This document shows positions 24,475 through 31,235 of a stretch of 37,593 nt of DNA, one piece after another. The position numbers were made by a program, and so were the translations under genes. Within the stretch, counting starts at the first letter, position 1; each line of letters opens with the position of its first letter. Source of the DNA: a bacterium (GTDB lineage Bacteria; Spirochaetota; UBA4802; UBA5550); NCBI GenBank assembly GCA_024224995.1, contig JAAENB010000446.1, positions 1 through 37,593 of the forward strand, given 5' to 3'. The notes under the pieces are model-generated. The model did not search any database. It was not told the DNA's origin and saw nothing but the letters and a program-made list of their open reading frames with translations.

Positions 24475-24729
24475 ATGAAAAATTATATGCAATTTATTAA
24501 TTTATTCGGCCAGGGTTGTGTAACGGAACTATATCTCACTTCCGGTTCTGTTATGTTCTATTCATGGAGATCAGGGTATACCGGGAATGGAACGATTACC
24601 ACATTAGACAGAAGAAGTGTGCAGATATTGTATAACAATCCTGCACCGAGGTTCCCGTTATATCGATACTGGAACGGCGGAATTAGAGACCATTTTTATA
24701 CCACGAACTGGGGAGAACCGGCTCATTGA
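24475..24729 (+). pseudogene. Truncated protein with a DUF5648-like motif
   Basis: An 84-codon frame starting MKNYMQFINLF and ending PLYRYWNGGIRDHFYTTNWG. That last stretch is the hallmark YRYWN..DHFYTTN core of DUF5648-type repeats in secreted proteins. In intact members it continues for further repeats, but here a stop follows within five codons. No signal peptide or ribosome-binding site is visible. It appears to be a remnant. Confidence 0.5.
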
Positions 24730-24809
24730 TGTGGGAATAATGTCAAAACTGCCCATAGGGGCAATAGTATCTCACCAGATAGCAGAACATCCGGATGAGG
24801 CAGGGACAT

Positions 24810-24854
24810 AGGATGCATATCGAGCTTTTGAGCGAGTTCCTTTTGCGACCAGTT
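24810..24854 (-). pseudogene. XRE-type HTH gene fragment
   Basis: The minus strand reads NWSQKELAQKLDMHP, the first two helices of an XRE/Cro-type DNA-binding domain, directly after an in-frame TAA. What follows is not the expected recognition helix. Only this scrap of a regulator remains. Confidence 0.4.
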
Positions 24855-24920
24855 TTACTTGCCATTATAACGTACCCTCGCGGCGCGTAAGCACCACAAG
24901 GGAAGAAGCGGATCACACCA

Positions 24921-26258
24921 TTACAGTACCTGGTACTTTATAATTCTTGATCCCATGGTCCCGGACATCCAGTAGAGATAGTTCTGGCTGTCTATATAAA
25001 GGCGGGCGTTAGTCTGAGGAGTTTTGTGTTCCAGAACAAAATCGCCCTGGGCATTAAAATGATCAATATATTGGCCGCCGCAAGTCCATATGCCGTTAGT
25101 TTTATCTATATAGACGGACCTCTCGTCTCCAATAGTATTGTCTTTATCTCTTGTTCGGAACCAGGATTCCGAACCGTTGCTGTCCAGTTTTAATATAAAT
25201 AAATAATAGTTCCTGCTTGGCACTATTCCGCCAGGAGGATTCGGATAAAAACCTGTTGTGGCAACAATGGCGCCGGGAATAATAACGTTCCCGTTTCCGT
25301 CAATGCCAATATTCCCGCCACGTATATCCGAACCCAGAGCGGAACCGGAATATTCGTATTCGTGTTTCCATAGAAGGTTTCCGTTGGGATCGTATTTGAT
25401 TGTAGTGAGAATATGCTGACGGAGGTTAGCCCCGCTCTCCTCACCTTTAATTACCGATCCCGTAACAACCAGGTTTCCGTGGCTATCCAGAATTGCATCG
25501 GCAAGTTTGTCCGTAGACTGATTTTCATTATTACCGGGACCGTCATATGACGATTCCCACAGAAGAACCCCGCTTTGCCCGTCAAGTTTGGCAGCCCTGA
25601 AATCACCGAGGTACGTTCCTGCCAGGTAGATATCACCATTAGTGTCCACAAGCATTTTCTCCAGGCATTCGGACTGCGCGTAGGCTTTACCGGGTAACTG
25701 TTGAGACCATAGAAAGATACCGTCGTTGGAAAATTTGGCAATTTCCCAGGTATCTGTTTCTCTGCCGTCACCGGCGATAATAATATTGTTATTCGTATCA
25801 AGTGCCATCTCATAGGGTCTAAAATCAAAGGCAGGATTAGTATTGCTCCAGATCTCATCACCGGCAGAAGAATACTTGCCCATACTGCACAGGTACTCTT
25901 CAGAGCTTTCGTCCCAGATAATACCGGCGCCATAAATATTCATCTCACTGTCACTCACCGTCTGGTTGAATCCAACAGCAGTCTCTCTTTCCCATAGAAG
26001 CTCGCCGTTGCGGTTTCTTTTAATTAACACGCCAGTAGGCTCATCAACGGAACCGGTTGTTTTTTGCATGCCGATAACGATATCTTTATTAGCGTCAAAA
26101 AAAACATCATTGTTGATATACTTATATCCCTTGCGATCGGAAACATCCCAGAGTGATTCCAGTTCATCACCGGGTACAGGTTTATCGCAGGCTATAAAGA
26201 TTGTGGAAATCAAGACCAGTACAAAGACCAGTGTTGATCCGAATTTTTTTTGTGACAT
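24921..26258 (-). CDS. Beta-propeller lipoprotein (SBBP/PQQ-like)
   Basis: A 445-aa lipoprotein whose signal ends IFIAC (Cys near 24). The mature part is a series of blades with the pattern D.NGDIYLAGTY..DFRAAKLDG.SGVLLWE: hydrophobic strand, aspartate-rich turn, G, then W near the blade end (LLWERE, EIWSNT, FLWSQQ, LLWESS, LLWKHE, SESWFR). This is typical of SBBP or PQQ-like propellers used for binding at the cell surface. No catalytic residues are evident. GGAGGG lies upstream of the ATG. A 28-nt piece of the gene recurs at 21495. Confidence 0.8.
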   Translation of the reverse strand: MSQKKFGSTLVFVLVLISTIFIACDKPVPGDELESLWDVSDRKGYKYINNDVFFDANKDIVIGMQKTTGSVDEPTGVLIKRNRNGELLWERETAVGFNQTVSDSEMNIYGAGIIWDESSEEYLCSMGKYSSAGDEIWSNTNPAFDFRPYEMALDTNNNIIIAGDGRETDTWEIAKFSNDGIFLWSQQLPGKAYAQSECLEKMLVDTNGDIYLAGTYLGDFRAAKLDGQSGVLLWESSYDGPGNNENQSTDKLADAILDSHGNLVVTGSVIKGEESGANLRQHILTTIKYDPNGNLLWKHEYEYSGSALGSDIRGGNIGIDGNGNVIIPGAIVATTGFYPNPPGGIVPSRNYYLFILKLDSNGSESWFRTRDKDNTIGDERSVYIDKTNGIWTCGGQYIDHFNAQGDFVLEHKTPQTNARLYIDSQNYLYWMSGTMGSRIIKYQVL

Positions 26259-26397
26259 AGTAAATGGCCCTCCATATATTTTATATTTAAGTTCCGGACC
26301 AGAACATTCAATGGTGGATTATATGTCAAGTTAAAATAAAATAGTTATAATTCCCGATGATGTCTATCTTTAAAAAAGGATGGACGGTTTTTATTTG

Positions 26398-26449
26398 ACA
26401 GGCGCACCGTTTATGCACATAACTTCGGCAAGCTCAGTGCAGCGCCTGT
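26398..26449. repeat. REP-like compound hairpin
   Basis: ACAGGCGC (26398) pairs with GCGCCTGT (26442). Inside, TGCAC (26414) pairs with GTGCA (26437), giving an interrupted helix with an 8-nt bulge on one side and a loop containing CTTCGGCAAGCTCA. The CTTCGxCAAGCTCAGTG word is a common dispersed-repeat theme, and the element at 33824 carries the opposite-sense relative. Confidence 0.55.
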
Positions 26450-26497
26450 TCCTGGTGAAGGAATTGTCTTATGAAAACAGGATGCTTTTTCGCATAG

Positions 26498-26629
26498 TTT
26501 TTGTTAGCTGGGTTTGCAAAAGAATATAATTCCCGGCATAGTGAGGACGATTTTGACCATCATTTTATTATTCCGGCTAAAGAAAGTACTGTACAAAATA
26601 ATGTGGAATGGGATTTGTGGTACTTATGA
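26498..26629 (+). pseudogene. Possible C-terminal gene remnant
   Basis: After an in-frame TAG, a frame without a start codon gives AGFAKEYNSRHSEDDFDHHF then an FIIPAKE and VEWDLWYL ending at TGA 26627. It has protein-like composition but no known relative, and is probably debris upstream of the DAHP synthase gene. Confidence 0.3.
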
Positions 26630-26658
26630 AAATGGAATTTTAAAGGAATACAACTGTT

Positions 26659-27738
26659 ATGCAAAATAAAATATATGATAAAAACCTTGATAATACACGA
26701 ATTAATAACTTCAAAAAGCTTCTCAGTCCTCATGATATGAAGCTTTGCTTGCCCGTATCTACCGAACTACAGGATGAAATTATAGAATGGCGTCGACAAA
26801 TTAGAGCGAATCTTGAAGGGAAGGATAACCGTCTCATCGTTATTGTAGGACCGTGTTCCATTCATGATGTGGAAGCCGGACTTGAGTACGCAAGGAAGCT
26901 TAGCGCCTTACAGAAAGAAGTTCAAGATAAAATGCTCATAGTCATGCGCGTCTATTTTGAAAAGCCCCGGACAACAATAGGCTGGAAGGGGCTCATTAAC
27001 GATCCTCACCTGGATGGATCCAATGACCTGGAAGAGGGAATTGTTAAAGCGAGAAATTTTCTTTTAAAAGTAGCCGATTTACATCTCCCAACAGCCACAG
27101 AATTTTTAGACCCATTTGTACCGCAATATACGGCAGACCTGGTGAGTTGGGCCGCCATTGGGGCACGTACAACTGAGAGCCAAACCCATAGAGAAATGGC
27201 CAGTGGTTTGTCTATGCCAGTAGGGTTTAAAAATGCCACCAATGGTAATTTCCAGATAGCCATTGATGCCATGATTTCTACCGGAACCCCTCATACCTTT
27301 TTAGGGATTGATGAGCAGGGCGAAGCATCTATTATTCAGACTAAGGGCAATTCAGATGTGCATGTGATATTACGGGGTGGTGGGGAAGAACCCAATTATT
27401 TTTCATCTGATATAGATCTTGTGCTGGAAAAGATTGGCAATCAGGGGCATCCCCGCAGTATTATGATAGATTGCAGTCATGGAAACAGCAATAAAGACTA
27501 CCGCCGACAGCCAATTGTTTTTAATGAGGTTCTGAAACAATTCAAGGAAGGTCAAACGTTTATTGTTGGAGTGATGCTGGAAAGTTTTATTCATGAAGGG
27601 AGCCAGAGCTTTTCTGATTCATGTGCAAACCTGGAATACGGTATTTCCATTACAGATGGCTGTATGGACTGGGAAACAACCGAGACACTTATCCGGGAAG
27701 GGTATAAATTCCTGTTACCAGGTCTTCCAGGTTCTTAA
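26659..27738 (+). CDS. aroG: 3-deoxy-7-phosphoheptulonate synthase, class I (AroG type)
   Basis: A 359-aa, full-length class I DAHP synthase. It condenses phosphoenolpyruvate and erythrose-4-phosphate in the first step of the shikimate pathway, in the cytoplasm. Hallmarks in order: IVGPCSIHD (PEP/phosphate site), MRVYFEKPRTTIGWKG, DPHLDGS, WAAIGARTTESQ (with the Arg for PEP), MPVGFKN, HVILRGG, MIDCSHGNS (metal-ligand His) and GVMLESFIHEG (metal-ligand Glu). The N-terminal 30 residues match those of the feedback-regulated AroF/AroG/AroH isoenzymes; which amino acid inhibits cannot be read. AAAGGA lies upstream. No other aromatic-pathway gene is near. The symbol is by family. Confidence 0.9.
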   Translation: MQNKIYDKNLDNTRINNFKKLLSPHDMKLCLPVSTELQDEIIEWRRQIRANLEGKDNRLIVIVGPCSIHDVEAGLEYARKLSALQKEVQDKMLIVMRVYFEKPRTTIGWKGLINDPHLDGSNDLEEGIVKARNFLLKVADLHLPTATEFLDPFVPQYTADLVSWAAIGARTTESQTHREMASGLSMPVGFKNATNGNFQIAIDAMISTGTPHTFLGIDEQGEASIIQTKGNSDVHVILRGGGEEPNYFSSDIDLVLEKIGNQGHPRSIMIDCSHGNSNKDYRRQPIVFNEVLKQFKEGQTFIVGVMLESFIHEGSQSFSDSCANLEYGISITDGCMDWETTETLIREGYKFLLPGLPGS

Positions 27739-27909
27739 TATAATTGTCATAGAATTTCATTCTCTCCCCCCCCTTTACTTAAGATACAAATCATAGTATC
27801 ATTGGGCGCTTCTATTGCAAGGATTTTTGGATAAATGAAAAGTTTTTTCCTTGGCGATCCAATATTTTTTTTTGTTGAAATCTCTATGGAGTTTAATTAA
27901 AGTTGTCTC

Positions 27910-28722
27910 ATGGATCTATTTGAAGAAATCAAAGAGCAGGGTATTAAAATACTCATAACAGTGGAGTTATTTTTTAAGAGAATATTCAGTAAAAAATTAT
28001 TGCGTGAAAGAATTATCGATTTGATTATATTCAGTTATACTTCACGTAAAAAGCTTGCTATTTTTTATTTGCGTAAATATTGTAATGAAAAAACACAATT
28101 AGAAATACTAATGGACGTAAGGAAAACCTTTCTGTATCAAAACAATGATCTTTTTTTATACCTTCAGAAAACCATAATCAGTCAATTATCCGACAAGAAT
28201 AAACAGAAATATTTTAAAAATGAATTGGAAAATAGCGTCGATTATCTTAAAAGTCAATGGTTTCGGAGTAAATATATAATTTTATTTAACCAGGTGTTTT
28301 CAATTCAATCCTCCCCGGTTATGGAATCCATATATTCTATTGCCCTGGAAAGGTATAAAACAATTCTTCACAATGATGCCGATATGATGTTTAATTTTAC
28401 CAAAGGGTGGAATTTTACGCGAGGACATTATTGTGTTTATGGAGCCGATAACAGTTTCTATTTCATAAATATTCTTGGCAAATTATTTATAATTGAGAAG
28501 TTTAAAAAAGAAGACCGGGTGGAATTATTTGAAATGGCGGAAATATTAATAAATGCCTTTTCTTCATGTTTAAATCAATTGAGAAAGTTTGGAGTTATTT
28601 CCGAGCACTTCAAATCCCTTCTTACCGGTCACCTGGCTGTTTTTTTAGAGAATGCAGAAGATAGTAATTATAATGAGCGGCTTTCGAAGCTGAATGAAGA
28701 ATATGTTTTATTGTTTAAATAG
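27910..28722 (+). CDS. Unrecognised helical protein
   Basis: A 270-aa basic, Phe/Leu/Ile-rich protein of mainly helices. No signal peptide, transmembrane segment of sufficient length or known motif was found. Residues about 10-50 are strongly cationic and amphipathic, so peripheral membrane binding is possible. A mid-protein GWNFTRGHYCVYGADNSFYF patch is the most distinctive part. The ribosome-binding site is weak (GGAG about 16 nt upstream), so the start is uncertain. The end is followed by a hairpin. Confidence 0.6.
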   Translation: MDLFEEIKEQGIKILITVELFFKRIFSKKLLRERIIDLIIFSYTSRKKLAIFYLRKYCNEKTQLEILMDVRKTFLYQNNDLFLYLQKTIISQLSDKNKQKYFKNELENSVDYLKSQWFRSKYIILFNQVFSIQSSPVMESIYSIALERYKTILHNDADMMFNFTKGWNFTRGHYCVYGADNSFYFINILGKLFIIEKFKKEDRVELFEMAEILINAFSSCLNQLRKFGVISEHFKSLLTGHLAVFLENAEDSNYNERLSKLNEEYVLLFK

Positions 28723-28753
28723 TATAATGATAGGAGGGTGTCATTTTAACTGT

Positions 28754-28795
28754 GTAAACCTCCGGTATCAGTATCGCACTATACTGAAGGTTTAC
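28754..28795. terminator. Bidirectional terminator-like hairpin
   Basis: GTAAACCT (28754-28761) pairs with AGGTTTAC (28788-28795), and an inner TCAGTA/TACTGA helix extends the fold. It separates the convergent genes ending at 28722 and 28820. Confidence 0.6.
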
Positions 28796-28819
28796 AGCCG
28801 TTACCGTAACACTGCCGGG

Positions 28820-30133
28820 TTATTCCATATTACCTGAAATAATAATATCGCCCTGAACAGTTGCCTGTTCGCTGAGCGTAAGTGCCAGGTTATTCGGCAG
28901 AACCGGGTTGTCGGTAATAATGAAACTTCTCTTCACTGTTGCCAGAGAATTCAGACCAAGTGACGTAAGGCTCTGGTTTTCTTTCACTTCCATGTTCACG
29001 TCAATAGTTTGAACATTGCGGAGACCGTAAAGATTTTCCAGTGAATCATTACCGGTAAGCTCAAGCCAGCCATTAACCGCGGTCAGGTTCTCCAGAGCGT
29101 TAACGTTTGTAATCAAAGGATTGTCAATTATCCAGATGTGCATTTCAACTGAACTCAGGTTCCTGAGACCGTCAATATTCTCGAGACCAACATTACCAAT
29201 AAGCCGCAGATTCTGAGTAATGGAACGAATATTGGCAAGATCGTCCAGATTTGTAAGAGAGTCAATATTTTTCAGAGCATCCAGGTTCTCCAGACCGGGA
29301 CTATCACTAATAGATAATTGTGTTACCTGGCCCCTGACATTACTGAGGCCGTCAATGTTTGTCAGTACCGGGTTGCTGCCAATGGTTAGCCAATCTTCTA
29401 TCTCTGTTATACCACTCAACGCGTCAAGATTTTCAAGCAAAGCATTATCTTTAATTGATAAAGAGTCAATAACCCCAATACTCGCGATCTTTTGCAGACC
29501 ATGGAGATTGGTAATTAAACTGTTGCCGTCTATAGAGAGATATTCACTTTTTGAAAAAGTCACATTTCTCAATCCGTCTAAAGAAGTCAATGAGGGATTC
29601 TCATCAATGTACAGTCCGTTACCAACGTATGTGAGATTTGAAAGCGGTTCAAGCGTTTCAAGTTTCGCGTTACGCGAAATACTCAAATCTCCCGCAATTG
29701 ATGTTATATTGCGCAACGCATCAAGATTTGTGAGGCTGTCATTACCAATAATGTATACATGGGATTCACTTTTCTTGATATGACTGATCCCTTCCATGCT
29801 TGTAAGAGAACTATTACCGGAAATAGAAAGTCCACCGGTAAAGTTTTTAATGTTTTGTAACGCGTCAACATTAGTTATTAAAACATTTCCGCTAATATGA
29901 AGCGTACCACCCACTTCTGTTATGGCACTGCAGCCATCAATATTTTCCAGCGCTAGATTGCTAAGAGCATCCAGGTTGGTAAGATCTGATACCTTAATAG
30001 TAAGATCTCCGTCAATAGTGACATACTCACTAATTGCGTTTGCCTCTGCCGCTGTTTTAATGGTATAATTACCTTTATATACCGGCCCGTCAACATCACA
30101 GGCCAGTGCCAAAAAACTACTTGCCAGTATCAT
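28820..30133 (-). CDS. Receptor-L-domain-like beta-helix lipoprotein
   Basis: A protein of about 437 aa, with a short signal ending LALAC, built of some 15 repeats such as LSISGNSSLTSMEGISHIK and LYIDENPSLTSLDGLRNV. These are the L-domain / leucine-rich beta-helix pattern found in insulin-receptor-like L domains and bacterial surface proteins. It is probably an extracellular binding protein. The start is troublesome: ATG at 30133 (or TTG 30136) gives a signal peptide with no positive n-region, while the frame stays open upstream through IISSLIL to a TAA, as if an original MKK start had been lost. No ribosome-binding site is visible. The gene may be weakly expressed or broken at its 5' end. 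Confidence 0.7.
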   Translation of the reverse strand: MILASSFLALACDVDGPVYKGNYTIKTAAEANAISEYVTIDGDLTIKVSDLTNLDALSNLALENIDGCSAITEVGGTLHISGNVLITNVDALQNIKNFTGGLSISGNSSLTSMEGISHIKKSESHVYIIGNDSLTNLDALRNITSIAGDLSISRNAKLETLEPLSNLTYVGNGLYIDENPSLTSLDGLRNVTFSKSEYLSIDGNSLITNLHGLQKIASIGVIDSLSIKDNALLENLDALSGITEIEDWLTIGSNPVLTNIDGLSNVRGQVTQLSISDSPGLENLDALKNIDSLTNLDDLANIRSITQNLRLIGNVGLENIDGLRNLSSVEMHIWIIDNPLITNVNALENLTAVNGWLELTGNDSLENLYGLRNVQTIDVNMEVKENQSLTSLGLNSLATVKRSFIITDNPVLPNNLALTLSEQATVQGDIIISGNME

Positions 30134-30181
30134 CAAAATTAGAGATGATATGATTTATCCTGTGTGTGTGATTCCGGAATT

Positions 30182-30207
30182 GAAATTGAATAAGGAAATT
30201 GAATAAG
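30182..30207 (+). repeat. 13-bp tandem duplication at a ribosome-binding site
   Basis: GAAATTGAATAAG occurs twice in tandem (30182-30194, 30195-30207). The second copy runs into GGAG, so the repeat delivers the AAGGAG of the following gene. Confidence 0.7.
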
Positions 30208-30216
30208 GAGACTAAC

Positions 30217-31188
30217 ATGGAAAAAAATATAGAGCCAGGAATAAAAACATTAGAAGAAAAGAAATTAGTCGGCAAACGAATAACAATAAGTCTCATCAAC
30301 AATAAAACAGGAGAGCTCTGGGGCGGTTTTATGCCGCGACGAAAAGAAATTACGAATACGCCCGGAGGGATCGTATATGAAATATCAAAAAAAAGAATTA
30401 AACGAAACCTGGCTATTGCGTGCTTACTGCTCTGTACCGTTATAGTTCCGGGCTTATTTGCCGGCAAACATGATTGCTCAATTAATGTTAAAATAAACGG
30501 ATCAAAAGCAAGAGCAATAAATTGCGAGATCGCTCAAGCCGGAACAAGCCCCTACATCCTGGCCACAGTAAAAACTCGTGGGATAAACTGGATGATCGAT
30601 CTGTCGGGAATTACCCGGAAAGGCGGGAAGGCGGCAGTTTCTATTTCCGTGATGAAATACCGGGGAAGAAAAATGGTGGGAAGCTATAGAGCACGGGAAA
30701 CCGTGAACGTAACGGAGACTGCCGGGAGCGGTAATAATCTTGCTATTGTTCATTCCTTTACCCTGAAAAACAGGAAGGGGAAAACAGTTAGTATTTCCGG
30801 GAAATTTGCCTGGAGTAAAGACGCGTTTCCTCCGGAACCGGCAGGAGGAGAATTAACATTTCAGTTTGGTGATCATAAAATAACTCCGTCCAAAATAACG
30901 CTTCAGTCATGGAACCAGGGCTTTCGATTAAATAAACTGTTTATTGTAAAAGCAGGTGAAACGCTGAATGTTACTCTTGATTTCCCGGCAAAGAAACCCG
31001 GAACATATAAAGGGAAAATGACAATAATGCATTTTCAAATGATTAAAGGAAAAATGAAATCGCGGTTTCTTAGAAGTAAAAATATACAGGTGAAAATAAC
31101 AAAGAGCGGCAGCGGGAACGTAATAACGTTTAAAGGAGTTGTTTCAGGTGGTGGGGATACAGTAACCGTAAGCGGCTCTTTTTTTTGA
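30217..31188 (+). CDS. Chimeric protein: truncated GyrI-like domain plus exported protein
   Basis: A 323-aa frame. Residues 1-46 (TLEEKKLVGKRITISL, ELWGGFMPRRKEI) match the beginning of GyrI-like/integron-associated effector-binding domains, whose full length is about 150. At about residue 50 the sequence changes to SKKRIKRN plus a hydrophobic stretch (about 65-81) ending GLFAGKHDC, a typical signal peptide, and then a beta-rich secreted protein of 240 residues with no known family. An ATG at 30377, eight nt after GGAGGG, suits the exported protein but is in the +1 frame. AAGGAG supports the start at 30217. The gene is probably a recombinant; if translated, the internal signal would act as an anchor. 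Confidence 0.6.
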   Translation: MEKNIEPGIKTLEEKKLVGKRITISLINNKTGELWGGFMPRRKEITNTPGGIVYEISKKRIKRNLAIACLLLCTVIVPGLFAGKHDCSINVKINGSKARAINCEIAQAGTSPYILATVKTRGINWMIDLSGITRKGGKAAVSISVMKYRGRKMVGSYRARETVNVTETAGSGNNLAIVHSFTLKNRKGKTVSISGKFAWSKDAFPPEPAGGELTFQFGDHKITPSKITLQSWNQGFRLNKLFIVKAGETLNVTLDFPAKKPGTYKGKMTIMHFQMIKGKMKSRFLRSKNIQVKITKSGSGNVITFKGVVSGGGDTVTVSGSFF

Positions 31189-31198
31189 GAGCTCAATG

Positions 31199-31226
31199 AA
31201 GAAGGGTGCCAATTGACACCCTTCTT
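31199..31226. terminator. Bidirectional terminator
   Basis: AAGAAGGGTG (31199-31208) and CACCCTTCTT (31217-31226) are perfect 10-bp arms with an 8-nt loop, placed between the convergent genes ending at 31188 and 31236. Confidence 0.8.
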
Positions 31227-31235
31227 GCGAACCAG

